DNA from: an uncultured Eubacterium sp. | GTDB taxonomy: Bacteria; Bacillota; Clostridia; Lachnospirales; Lachnospiraceae | Assembly (NCBI GenBank): GCA_937915825.1 | Contig: CALGGT010000060.1 | Coordinates: forward strand, 1-44,813 | Direction of reading: 5' to 3' | Length of the DNA stretch: 44,813 nt | Part shown: positions 22,807 to 30,735 of the stretch, piece after piece | Layout of the letters: each line of letters opens with the position of its first letter | Numbering within the stretch: the first letter of the stretch is position 1 | Program-made: the position numbers and the translations under genes | Notes under the pieces: model-generated | Databases searched by the model: none | What the model was told of the DNA's origin: nothing | The model's input: only the letters and a program-made list of their open reading frames with translations

Positions 22807-25722
22807 TTAACGATAAACCAGTCTCCAATAATCTCTTTTATCACGACGATCCTTTACCACCAAATGCTGGCCGATGACTTTATTTCGACTTTGGTTGGTT
22901 TTCGGCAAAGGAGGCACATCCGTAGACTGACGCTCTTCCGGCAAGTGGAATTCTTGCGGTTCTACATCCAAATCTCTTCCGCCGGCTGTACTTCTCTCAA
23001 TATCATCTTCTAAGCCAATGGAAGATTTGAACGTTCCACCCTGAACTTCAACATCTTCTTCCTCCTCTTCCTTCGCTTTCTTCCGGTTATTCTTACGATC
23101 TTTCTCCTGTTGTTCCATCTCATCCTGGATTTGACTTACAGTAGGAGTTTCGACGTAATCCTCGATGATCAAAGAGTCTCCATCGCCGGAAGTAGCTTGA
23201 GGTCTGCTGATCTTCACCGGTGCCGCATTGGGATCTACCGGTTCAAAGTGTAAGATCGGCTGCGCCTGAGCTTCCTCTGCTTCTTTTTCAACGGTAGCAT
23301 TTAAGGATTCATCTTCTTCTGCTTCTTTTTCCAGTTCTTCCACCGTAAGAGGTTCTGGAGCTTCCATTCCTTCCTCATAGGTGGATTCTTCATGGACAAA
23401 TTCCACACCTTCCTGACCGGAATCTAAGATCGTTTCACCAGCATTCGCTTCCGCTTCTTCGGTATCTTCTTCAACTTCTTCTACCGGTTCTTCTTCTTCT
23501 TCTTCTTCTTCTTCTTCTTCTTCTTCCGCGATCTCTTCTACCGGTTCTTCTTCCTCTTCTGCAATCTCTTCCACCGGTTCTTCTTCTTCAACTTCTTCCA
23601 CCGGGGTCTCATCTAAATCGATTCCATCAAATTCATCTGCAACCTTTTCCGGTTCCTCAGTTGCTTCTTCCATCGATGCACTGTCTAAATCAAGTCCATC
23701 AAATTCATCTGCAACCTCTTCTTCCACCTCTTCCGCTTCATCTGTAATTTCATCTTCAAATGCTAAATCAACCGGTTCTTCTTCTACAACTTCTTGTTGC
23801 TCTTCTTGCTGTGCTTCCTCCACAGCCTCTACCGGTTCTGCTTCCAAAGCCTCCGGTTCCGCTTCCACAGCTTCAACCGCTTCTTCTGCTTCTTCCTCTA
23901 CAACTTCTTCCGTATCGTTATCGATTGCAAATTCAAATCCTCCACCTAATCCAGAGGATTCTTCTCCCATGGGTACACCACGTTTTTTTGCAACCATCTC
24001 AATCGTTTCAGCAGACTCTGCCTTTGCAGACTCCGGTTCCGGCTCGGGTTCCGGCTCCGGTTCAAGTTCAGACTCCAGCTCGAGCTCCAGCTCGGGCTCC
24101 GGCTCCGGTTCCGGCTCCGACTCCGGCTCCAACTCGGGTTCCGCTTCTGTCACCGGTTCGGGTTCATCCACTTCTGGCTCCGCTTCTGCTTCTGCTTCTA
24201 CATCTTCTTCTACCGGTTCGGAACCATCTTCCATATCCATATCCTCAAAAGGATTATCTATGTCAAATTGTTGCTCCAATTCCGATTCCGGAACATCCAT
24301 TTCCTCTTCATCAACTTCGTAATCGATTTGTTCCAAAGGATTTTCTTCCTCCGGCTCAATTTCCGTAACTACATCAAATTCTGAACGAGGATCCAGAGGA
24401 AATCCATCATCAATAACTTCCAATGTCTCTTCCGGTCGAACTTCTTCTTCTTCGAACACCTCTTCAAATTGAGTCGGATCTTCCTGGGAATCGGAAGTAT
24501 TAGCAATTACATTAACCGTACCATCTTCGAATTCCACATCGAATACAAAAGGATTTTCTCCTCTCAGAACTTCCGGTTCTTTTGCTGCCAGTTCTGGTTC
24601 AGGTTCCGGCTCCGGTTCGGACGCGTCCATCATATTCACTTGCTGCATCGCAGCGGCAATGATATTGGACATATCCATATTCTCTAACATGGAAGCCGTT
24701 ACGTCCAAGTCAATTTCCGGTTCATTTTGAACATGTTCTTCAATTGACTCTTCTTGTTCTGCCACCTCTTCAGCCTCAGCTTCCGCCTTTATCCTGGCTT
24801 CTTCTTCCTCAGCCTTTCTTCTGGCCTCTTCTTCTTCCTCAGCCTTTCTTCTGGCCTCTTCTTCTTCCTCGGCCTTTCTTCTGGCCTCTTCTTCTTCCTC
24901 AGCCTTTCTTCTAGCTTCTTCTTCAACAACTTCTTGTTGTTCTGCTGCCGCCTCTTCGACCGACTCTTCTACCGGTTCTTCCGCTGTCGGAGCCGGTACC
25001 GGAACCGTCTTTTCTATGGTGTCAACAACGCTTGTTGCGATCTGCTTGGAAAGCATATCAAGCATTTGTTCATTTTCCGTATTCGTGTCCACATTCTTAG
25101 AAACAATCCCAAGTACCTGGGACGCCAATTTCTCCGCCATTTGTTCAACCTGGGGATTCTTAGCTAATGCAGGACTTCGTTGTTCCATCATGGAACTAAC
25201 TTCTGCCGCAATTCTTTGAGCGATTGGTGAAGCCTCTTCCTTCACTTTCTCTTTCTGTGCTTCTTTTTTCACCGATTCCGGCTCTTTGGCTGCCGGCGCC
25301 TCATCGGGATCTTCCAGTCTCGTCATGGATTCATCCGATCCACCGGTAAATCCCCCATCGGAAACCGGTAGCTCATCGGAAGGCGTACTGGATTGTGATA
25401 CACCACCATCTGCGTCATTTCCTAAAACGAAATCAAAATCAAGTCCGGACGACAAGCCTGATGACTCTTGTTTGGCCGCGCGATCAAGCTTTTTAGGCAT
25501 AGAAATACCAGCATCGGGTAATTGCCCGGCGCTCGGTAGATCCGCGAATTCACTAGCTGCATCTTTAACCTGCTTCGTCGGTTCATCGTTCTTGGATGTG
25601 TCCGTCTGAACTCCATCTTCTACATCTGTAGTGACCGGCACAGACGCATTTAGATCCAAGGACCAAACCGGCATTTGTTCTTCATCCGGCAAGTTAATCT
25701 GACCTTTTTTGCTTGAAGCCAT
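22807..25722 (-). CDS. Very large acidic, low-complexity protein of unknown function
   Basis: 971 residues from ATG 25722 (MASSKKGQINLP), with AAGGGG 8 bases upstream. No signal peptide, membrane segment or enzyme motif is visible. Most of the chain is Glu/Asp/Pro/Ala-rich and probably disordered: four AEEEEEARRK-type units, EPEP/ELEL runs, a long poly-Glu tract near the (TTC)n at 23489-23525, and two ADEFDG-L/I-DLD copies. Two ESSGLxxG-x-DF/EF segments recur, about residues 75 and 580. The last ~100 residues are less repetitive and partly basic (KDRKNNRKKAKEEEE at first, ending VVKDRRDKRDYWRLVYR), suggesting a conserved end. Its own promoter and a 22-bp phased repeat array lie upstream. A charge-based scaffold or surface-exclusion role is conceivable; nothing in the sequence proves one. 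Confidence 0.75.
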   Translation of the reverse strand: MASSKKGQINLPDEEQMPVWSLDLNASVPVTTDVEDGVQTDTSKNDEPTKQVKDAASEFADLPSAGQLPDAGISMPKKLDRAAKQESSGLSSGLDFDFVLGNDADGGVSQSSTPSDELPVSDGGFTGGSDESMTRLEDPDEAPAAKEPESVKKEAQKEKVKEEASPIAQRIAAEVSSMMEQRSPALAKNPQVEQMAEKLASQVLGIVSKNVDTNTENEQMLDMLSKQIATSVVDTIEKTVPVPAPTAEEPVEESVEEAAAEQQEVVEEEARRKAEEEEEARRKAEEEEEARRKAEEEEEARRKAEEEEARIKAEAEAEEVAEQEESIEEHVQNEPEIDLDVTASMLENMDMSNIIAAAMQQVNMMDASEPEPEPEPELAAKEPEVLRGENPFVFDVEFEDGTVNVIANTSDSQEDPTQFEEVFEEEEVRPEETLEVIDDGFPLDPRSEFDVVTEIEPEEENPLEQIDYEVDEEEMDVPESELEQQFDIDNPFEDMDMEDGSEPVEEDVEAEAEAEPEVDEPEPVTEAEPELEPESEPEPEPEPELELELESELEPEPEPEPEPESAKAESAETIEMVAKKRGVPMGEESSGLGGGFEFAIDNDTEEVVEEEAEEAVEAVEAEPEALEAEPVEAVEEAQQEEQQEVVEEEPVDLAFEDEITDEAEEVEEEVADEFDGLDLDSASMEEATEEPEKVADEFDGIDLDETPVEEVEEEEPVEEIAEEEEEPVEEIAEEEEEEEEEEEEEPVEEVEEDTEEAEANAGETILDSGQEGVEFVHEESTYEEGMEAPEPLTVEELEKEAEEDESLNATVEKEAEEAQAQPILHFEPVDPNAAPVKISRPQATSGDGDSLIIEDYVETPTVSQIQDEMEQQEKDRKNNRKKAKEEEEEDVEVQGGTFKSSIGLEDDIERSTAGGRDLDVEPQEFHLPEERQSTDVPPLPKTNQSRNKVIGQHLVVKDRRDKRDYWRLVYR
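24811..24920 (-). repeat. 30-bp tandem repeats inside the acidic protein gene
   Basis: Three full 30-bp units at 24811-24840, 24841-24870 and 24871-24900 differ by a single base (A to G at 24871); a partial fourth runs to about 24920. They encode the ten-residue AEEEEEARRK-type unit. The near identity points to recent expansion. Confidence 0.92.
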
Positions 25723-25792
25723 CTCATCAACCCCTTTACCATAAAATACCACAAATGATACGTTCATTCATGGCTAACCTTTTCCCCATAAT

Positions 25793-25846
25793 CCATTATG
25801 ACACTCTTTAAATACCATTATGACATACCACATAAACCATTATGAC
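25793..25846. repeat. Three 10-bp direct repeats at exact 22-bp spacing upstream of the acidic protein gene
   Basis: CCATTATGAC is found at 25793-25802, 25815-25824 and 25837-25846. The 12-bp sequences between are not conserved. The spacing puts the copies on one face of the helix. They fall in the untranslated leader of the minus-strand gene, where the RNA would read GUCAUAAUGG three times. Confidence 0.92.
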
Positions 25847-25860
25847 GCATTTCTATATAT

Positions 25861-25889
25861 ATAATACTACAAAGTTAGAAAAATATCAA
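25861..25889 (-). promoter_or_regulatory. Sigma-A promoter of the acidic protein gene
   Basis: Minus strand TTGATA (25884-25889), a 17-bp spacer and TATTAT (25861-25866). The leader to the ATG at 25722 is about 130 bases and holds the 22-bp phased repeats. The rest of the 25723-25944 spacer is AT-rich without a gene. Confidence 0.65.
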
Positions 25890-25944
25890 TCATTTTCGCA
25901 TTTTTCCGTTATTTTTAAATATTATGTAACAATTATTCATTCGC

Positions 25945-27900
25945 TTATACGTTTAAGTAACTTAACAACTCCTCCTCTGTGAGAATGGACACCCCTAATT
26001 TACGTGCTTTCTGATTTTTGGAAGACCCGGAATCCGGGTTATTCGTAACCAAATAATCCGTAAGAGAAGTTACCGTGGATGTCACCTTCCCACCTTGTTG
26101 TTCAATCCGATTTTGGCATTCCTTCCGGTTGGAAAAATGATCCAAAGACCCGGTGATCACAAAATTCTTTCCGGATACCTTGGAATTTTCTATGGTTTCA
26201 TGTAATTCTTGATGAAAAATTTCCGACAATTTTAACACCGTAGTCTGGTTGGAGATCTTCGAAAAAAATTCCACATAATTCTGTGCCAGGACTTCTCCCA
26301 TTCCGTCAATCTTCTTTAAATCCTCCAGGCTAAGTCCGATTAAATCCGCCAATTTCCCGGGATAAGCCTTAACGATCATTTTCGATACGCTCAGTCCGAT
26401 CCCCTTAATTCCCAGCGCGTACAGGGCATTTTCCACATAAACATCTTTGGAATCCTCAATGGCCTGCAGAAGATTTGCAACGGATTTTTCTCCAAATCCT
26501 TCCAGCTCCTTCATTTCTTCTGCGTGATTTTTCAATTCATACAGATCTTCCAAACGGACCAGCCACCCCAATTGAATTAATTTTTCCAGCGTAGCTTCAC
26601 TTAATCCATCAATATTCATGCCATCCCGTTCCACAAAATGGACAAAGCCTTTTACCTTTTTGGCCGGACATTCTTCATTGATACATTGTAAAAATTCCGC
26701 CTCCTGTTCCTTCGCGACGACAGTTTTTTCACCGCAAACCGGGCAGGTTTCAGGGATTTCTAAGGTGTTGGATTTCGTAATATTTTCATGGATCTGAGGG
26801 ATGATCATATTGGCTTTATATACTAAGATCTCGTCGCCGATGCCTAACTGTAATTCTTTTACGATGCTTACATTATGTACACTGGCCCGATTTACCGTGG
26901 TTCCCTCCAACTCCACCGGTTCGAAAATCGCTACCGGATTGATCAATCCGGTTCGAGAAGCACTCCACTCTACCTCCAACAGCCGGGTTTTCTCCATTTC
27001 ATCCTTCCATTTGAACGCAATGGAATCCCGGGGGAATTTGGCCGTAGTTCCCAAAGACCTGGAATAGGCGATATCATCGTAGGTTAACACCAATCCATCG
27101 CTGGGATAATTCAATCCATGGGATATTTCATAAGCAAAATGGTTCACACATTCTTCCATCGTGGACTCCGTCACCTTCTGATAGGGCACAACCTCAAATC
27201 CCATCTCTTTTAAATAAAGGAGACCATCCTCTTTTCGATTGGTTTCCAACGGCTCTTCTCTTGCAATTATGTTGTAGGCTACAAATTGCACCCGTCGGTT
27301 GGCCGTTACCTGATTGTTCAATTGCCGAACCGAGCCCGCACAAAGATTCCTTGGATTTTTGTATTGTTCCCTTACATCCTTTAATTCTTCATTCATCTCT
27401 TCAAAATCCGAATAGGTGATCAATGCCTCTCCCCGTATAACCAGGTTTTTCTTATAGGGAATCCGGGCCGGAAGATTCTGAAATACTCTGGCATTGTTGG
27501 TGATCACCTCGCCGACCTGTCCGTTTCCACGAGTTAACGCCTTGGTAAGAACACCGCCATCATAGGTTAAGATCACACTGAGACCATCTAATTTCAAGGA
27601 TAACAGCCCTTCGTGATCCCCTAATTTTGCTCTTAATTCTTCTACATGTTTGGTTTTATCCAAGGACAGCATCGGGGAAATATGGGCTTCTTTGGGAAGG
27701 GAACTAACGGTCTCATACCCAACATGAACCGTAGGACTGTTGGATAATACTACATTTGTAGACTTTTCCAATTCCAACAACTCATCGTACAAACGATCGT
27801 ATTCATAATTGCTCATGATTTCATCTTTTCCCTGATAATACACCAAAGCCGCCTGGTTAAGCGTAGAAACCAATTCCTTCATTCGTTCCAGATCATGCAT
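25945..27900 (-). CDS. ligA: NAD-dependent DNA ligase
   Basis: Seals nicks in DNA with NAD during replication and repair. 651 residues. The domain Ia NAD-binding part (MSNYEYDRLYDELLELE) is followed by the adenylation domain with catalytic Lys in LLSLKLDGLSVIL, then RGEALI, an OB-fold, a four-cysteine zinc finger (CPVCGEKT ... LQCINEECPAKK), helix-hairpin-helix repeats (IDGLSEATLEKLIQLG, GFGEKSVANLL, GIKGIGLSVSKMIV, IDGMGEVLAQNYVEFF) and a C-terminal BRCT domain (about 575-651). Length is normal. AAGGAGA lies 11 bases before the ATG. It overlaps the end of rluF by 8 bases, so the two are probably one operon. Confidence 0.96.
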   Translation of the reverse strand: MHDLERMKELVSTLNQAALVYYQGKDEIMSNYEYDRLYDELLELEKSTNVVLSNSPTVHVGYETVSSLPKEAHISPMLSLDKTKHVEELRAKLGDHEGLLSLKLDGLSVILTYDGGVLTKALTRGNGQVGEVITNNARVFQNLPARIPYKKNLVIRGEALITYSDFEEMNEELKDVREQYKNPRNLCAGSVRQLNNQVTANRRVQFVAYNIIAREEPLETNRKEDGLLYLKEMGFEVVPYQKVTESTMEECVNHFAYEISHGLNYPSDGLVLTYDDIAYSRSLGTTAKFPRDSIAFKWKDEMEKTRLLEVEWSASRTGLINPVAIFEPVELEGTTVNRASVHNVSIVKELQLGIGDEILVYKANMIIPQIHENITKSNTLEIPETCPVCGEKTVVAKEQEAEFLQCINEECPAKKVKGFVHFVERDGMNIDGLSEATLEKLIQLGWLVRLEDLYELKNHAEEMKELEGFGEKSVANLLQAIEDSKDVYVENALYALGIKGIGLSVSKMIVKAYPGKLADLIGLSLEDLKKIDGMGEVLAQNYVEFFSKISNQTTVLKLSEIFHQELHETIENSKVSGKNFVITGSLDHFSNRKECQNRIEQQGGKVTSTVTSLTDYLVTNNPDSGSSKNQKARKLGVSILTEEELLSYLNV

Positions 27901-28609
27901 TGTAAAATTTCTCTCCTTTAAGTAAACTTCTTAACCGTTCTTCTTCCTCTTTCGTTAAAGGCTTCCATTCCCCTACTTTTAAGGAATCCAGTAAAATATT
28001 CATTACCCGGATCCTTTGCAAAGACACCACCCGGTATCCGAAATACTCACACATGCGACGGATCTGCCGGTTTAACCCCTGGGTCAGAACAATGGAAAAC
28101 ATCTTCTCCCCTTTCCTGTGAATGGTACAAGGTCGGGTCATGGTATCCAAAATCGGAACCCCTTCCTCCATGGCCTTTAAAACCGAATCGGGAATGGGAC
28201 GATGAACTTTCACGATGTATTCCTTTTCATGGCCATTTCTTCCCCTCAGGATCTCATCACACAGATCCCCGTCATTGGTTAACAGGATCAATCCGGTGGA
28301 ATCCTTATCCAGACGTCCCACCGGAAACACCCGTTTGGCATAGGAGATTTCATCGATAATATTGTGCTTTTCCACCCGACTGGAAGTACATACCACCCCG
28401 GCGGGCTTATGATATTTTAAAATAACAACGTCTTTCGTTTCCGGGTGATCCACCAATTTCCCCTTCACCCGGACTTCCGCGTCCTCTTCCACATTGTCTC
28501 CCAACTTTGCCACCCGATCGTTAATGGTAACACGCCCCTCCTCGATCAGTCGATCTGCCTCTCTGCGAGAGCACACCCCTGCCATACTTAAATACCGGTT
28601 GATCCTCAT
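27893..28609 (-). CDS. rluF: RluF-like 23S rRNA pseudouridine synthase
   Basis: 238 residues from ATG 28609 (MRINRYLSMAG), preceded by AAGGTG 6 bases upstream; an in-frame GTG at 28618 would overlap that site. Residues 1-60 form an S4 domain (CSRREADRLIEEGRVTIND). The RsuA-type catalytic domain has KPAGVVCT, FPVGRLDKDSTGLILLTNDG (catalytic Asp in GRLD) and YIVKV. The C-terminal LTQGLNRQIRRMCEYFGYRV and RVMNILLDSLKVGEW match RluF more than RluB, RluE or RsuA. Target uridine is inferred from that likeness only. Confidence 0.88.
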   Translation of the reverse strand: MRINRYLSMAGVCSRREADRLIEEGRVTINDRVAKLGDNVEEDAEVRVKGKLVDHPETKDVVILKYHKPAGVVCTSSRVEKHNIIDEISYAKRVFPVGRLDKDSTGLILLTNDGDLCDEILRGRNGHEKEYIVKVHRPIPDSVLKAMEEGVPILDTMTRPCTIHRKGEKMFSIVLTQGLNRQIRRMCEYFGYRVVSLQRIRVMNILLDSLKVGEWKPLTKEEEERLRSLLKGEKFYNA

Positions 28610-28628
28610 ATTCTTCACCTTTCATGGG

Positions 28629-28662
28629 AAAAAAGGCACGCCCAGAGACAGGCGTGTCTTTT
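28629..28662 (-). terminator. Rho-independent terminator of the anchored hypothetical gene
   Basis: On the minus strand AAAAGACACGCC pairs with GGCGTGCCTTTT (one mismatch) around an 8-base loop, followed by more Ts. It separates the gene at 28688-29347 from rluF. Confidence 0.8.
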
Positions 28663-28687
28663 CTATGCTACAACAGTAGAATATTTT

Positions 28688-29347
28688 CTATTTCTCCGAA
28701 ACACTGCTTCCCGATGTGGCAGGATTTACAACCATATCCGCAGTTTTAATCTCCTGATCCATACGGTCATACATCTGCTTTAAATTCTGATCCGACTCCA
28801 TGGCCTGATTCAACGCATCGGACACCTCATTCATAAACTTAACCACATTGGGATTCTGATCCGCCGCTAAAATAAAGTTTTCCTCCGCTTCATCCAGGGC
28901 GCTTAAATAGATTAAATACTGGCCGTCCGACCCCTGGGTTACATAGAATCCGCTTAAACAGGGAGCTAACGTCTCAATGTTCTTATGTTTCATATCATAG
29001 CGAACGTATACACGATAAGATCCATTCTCCGGATTCTCAATGGCATAGCTCTTGATATTCTGATAATCTTCCACATATTCCGCCTGGAAGATCAACTTCT
29101 CCTGATTTACCTGATTGATATCACTGACCAAAGGCTCCATCATATCCATGTCAACATTTCTTTTTGCCTGAAAATAAGACTCCATCAATTGATTGATCTC
29201 TTTATTGGTACATTCTTCCAACGGCGACTCCGACACCTCTTTGTTATTGATCACATTCTTATTCGGAAGCAGACGTAAAACAATTAATGTTAACAGCAAA
29301 ATCCCAACAATGGATGCAATGACGATTTTTTTATTTTTCGTATTCAT
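28688..29347 (-). CDS. Membrane-anchored extracytoplasmic protein of unknown function
   Basis: 219 residues. A short basic N-terminus (MNTKNKK) precedes one membrane helix (about residues 8-26). The outside region is mixed alpha/beta, with CTNKEINQLMESYFQAKRNVD followed by SYAIENPENGSYRVYVRYDMKHK, which resembles the NTF2-like or mock-lipoprotein folds seen in clostridial anchored proteins. The C-terminal 40 residues are helical and end in a Ser-rich tail. AAGGAG precedes the ATG by 9 bases. It is a monocistronic unit with its own terminator, upstream of rluF-ligA. No function can be given. Confidence 0.75.
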   Translation of the reverse strand: MNTKNKKIVIASIVGILLLTLIVLRLLPNKNVINNKEVSESPLEECTNKEINQLMESYFQAKRNVDMDMMEPLVSDINQVNQEKLIFQAEYVEDYQNIKSYAIENPENGSYRVYVRYDMKHKNIETLAPCLSGFYVTQGSDGQYLIYLSALDEAEENFILAADQNPNVVKFMNEVSDALNQAMESDQNLKQMYDRMDQEIKTADMVVNPATSGSSVSEK

Positions 29348-29444
29348 TTACTTTGATCTCCTTTTCCTCTCCCAAATCCACCCGTCTTTTCTATTGTAAC
29401 AATTTCTTTTTGATTTGTCTATGGAAAAGAAAGAAAAAAATCAC

Positions 29445-29473
29445 TTTACAATTCCGCCGGAATTCATTATAAT
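29445..29473 (+). promoter_or_regulatory. Promoter of the tRNA-Arg gene
   Basis: TTTACA (29445-29450), a 17-bp spacer and a perfect TATAAT (29468-29473), 43 bases before the mature tRNA. The spacer contains the palindrome ATTCCGCCGGAAT. Confidence 0.8.
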
Positions 29474-29515
29474 AATAACTGTGCCCCGAAGATTTTCAAA
29501 CGTTCATGGGACTAC

Positions 29516-29588
29516 GCACCAGTGGCTCAGTGGATAGAGTAGAGGCTTCCGAAGCCTTTGGTCGGGGGTTCGAATCCCTCCTGGTGCA
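29516..29588 (+). tRNA. tRNA-Arg, anticodon CCG
   Basis: A 73-base cloverleaf. The acceptor stem GCACCAG pairs with CTGGTGC and the discriminator base is A. The D arm contains GCTCAGTGGATAGAGT. The anticodon stem-loop is GAGGC-TTCCGAA-GCCTT with anticodon CCG, reading CGG. The T arm is CGGGGGTTCGAATCCCTC-like with the TTCGAAT loop. CCA is not encoded. Confidence 0.95.
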
Positions 29589-29592
29589 TAGG

Positions 29593-29629
29593 AAAAAAGC
29601 TTATTGATGAAATGTCAATAAGCTTTTTT
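29593..29629. terminator. Terminator after tRNA-Arg, shared with the convergent gene
   Basis: AAAAAAGCTTATTGA (29593-29607) pairs perfectly with TCAATAAGCTTTTTT (29615-29629) around a 7-base loop, and can work in both directions. Confidence 0.92.
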
Positions 29630-29639
29630 CACGTCTTTT

Positions 29640-30536
29640 CTAAGCTGGAATAAATTCCTTTTGATTCCATTCATAATAATAGATCCGATCGGATAAGATC
29701 TCATCCTCCGATACAAGGTTCTCATTCACATCCCGAACCATAGCATTCATGGAATCCCTGGTAAATTGGTCACTTTTCGGCAATACCAGGAATTCATGAA
29801 TACTGGAAGGTATAAGTATCAAATCGGTTTGGCATTGTTTTGCTAAATATTCCAATTGTCCCTCTTCGTAAAGAATCACCGACGCTCCGTTAATTCCAAA
29901 TTCATTGGTTAGGATCATCATCTCCGGAAAATCCGGATGGACCTCCTGGATCAAAGACTCCTCTTTTAGCGTCTGACTCATGGGTTCCATTCGAAGAGGA
30001 AAGAGGCGCTTACTGTTTTCGATGGCGATTTCTTTCAACTCCTCCGTGGTAACGTCCCAGCTTTCAAATATATCATTCTTTACCAGCACACTTTGTATAC
30101 TTCCCCCATGGCAATCCACCACCACGCGAAATACCACGGCCAAATCCACCCATTCAAAGTGAGGAACACTTTGCAAAAGGGCACCATTACGGCTTTTCGA
30201 CACCATTTGTACCACTACTTTGTCGCGAACATCCTCCCAGGAAAATGGAGTCGGAACCGTCTCCAGAAATTCCGGTTTTTCCACACGGAACACATGATAT
30301 TCCTCCAGAAGATCCTCTACGATTTCCCGTAAATTCATTTCATGGTTTTGATATTTTTCATAATAATCATTAACATATAAGGTAGGATATACCTTCTCTC
30401 CCATGGCCGCAATAGAGAATCCAAACGCCTCATAATCGTTGTTTTTTAACGTTTTTGTAACCTTAACCTCGTAGAATTCTCCCAATTCATTCTCCAATTG
30501 TCTTCCTACCGCTTGTAAAAAATGTTCCATCCTCAT
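29640..30536 (-). CDS. DUF5688-like hypothetical protein
   Basis: 298 residues from ATG 30536, with AAAGGA 8 bases upstream. No signal peptide or membrane segment. The layout (an N-terminal helix then VKVTKTLKNNDYEAFGFSI, PTLYVNDYYEKYQNHEMNLREIVEDLLEEY, and a C-terminal VILYEEGQLEYLAKQCQTDLILIPSSIHEFLVLP) matches the DUF5688 proteins common in Lachnospiraceae, whose function is unknown. The C-terminal FLVLP...MNAMVRDVNE piece resembles the peptide-like end of other phage- or defence-associated Lachnospiraceae hypotheticals. It stands alone between the tRNA terminator and the gdhA terminator. Confidence 0.7.
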   Translation of the reverse strand: MRMEHFLQAVGRQLENELGEFYEVKVTKTLKNNDYEAFGFSIAAMGEKVYPTLYVNDYYEKYQNHEMNLREIVEDLLEEYHVFRVEKPEFLETVPTPFSWEDVRDKVVVQMVSKSRNGALLQSVPHFEWVDLAVVFRVVVDCHGGSIQSVLVKNDIFESWDVTTEELKEIAIENSKRLFPLRMEPMSQTLKEESLIQEVHPDFPEMMILTNEFGINGASVILYEEGQLEYLAKQCQTDLILIPSSIHEFLVLPKSDQFTRDSMNAMVRDVNENLVSEDEILSDRIYYYEWNQKEFIPA

Positions 30537-30654
30537 GTTAACTATCCTTTCCTTCCCAAGCGGGTCCCTCTTATCAGCTTTCTTATTCTATCACAAATCC
30601 ATCGGGAATAATTCCTAAAGATGGGATCCGATCTTTGTGGATTCTAACGAAAAA

Positions 30655-30687
30655 AAAGTCCTGTAAATCATGAATTTACAGGACTTT
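30655..30687 (-). terminator. Rho-independent terminator of gdhA
   Basis: A perfect 14-bp stem AAAGTCCTGTAAAT/ATTTACAGGACTTT with a 5-base loop; on the minus strand it ends in a run of Ts. The rest of the 30537-30735 spacer holds the leader of the gene at 29640-30536, with no other gene. Confidence 0.93.
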
Positions 30688-30735
30688 CCTTCTTCGATTT
30701 AAGAAAATATTCCGAATGAAATGGTTCCCTTGGAA

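Noticed and set aside
23489..23525. Long (TTC)n tract, a possible phase-variable switch
   Set aside because: The unit is three bases and lies within the acidic protein gene, so gain or loss changes only the poly-Glu length and cannot switch the frame.
23760..25609. Long open frames on the plus strand opposite the acidic protein gene (Leu/Pro-rich or Ser/Gly-rich)
   Set aside because: They are complements of Glu/Pro-rich codons, have no ribosome sites, and show no protein-like pattern.
29516..29629. tRNA-Arg as an integration site
   Set aside because: No integrase lies next to it and no repeat of the tRNA 3' end is seen; the inverted repeat after it is a terminator.
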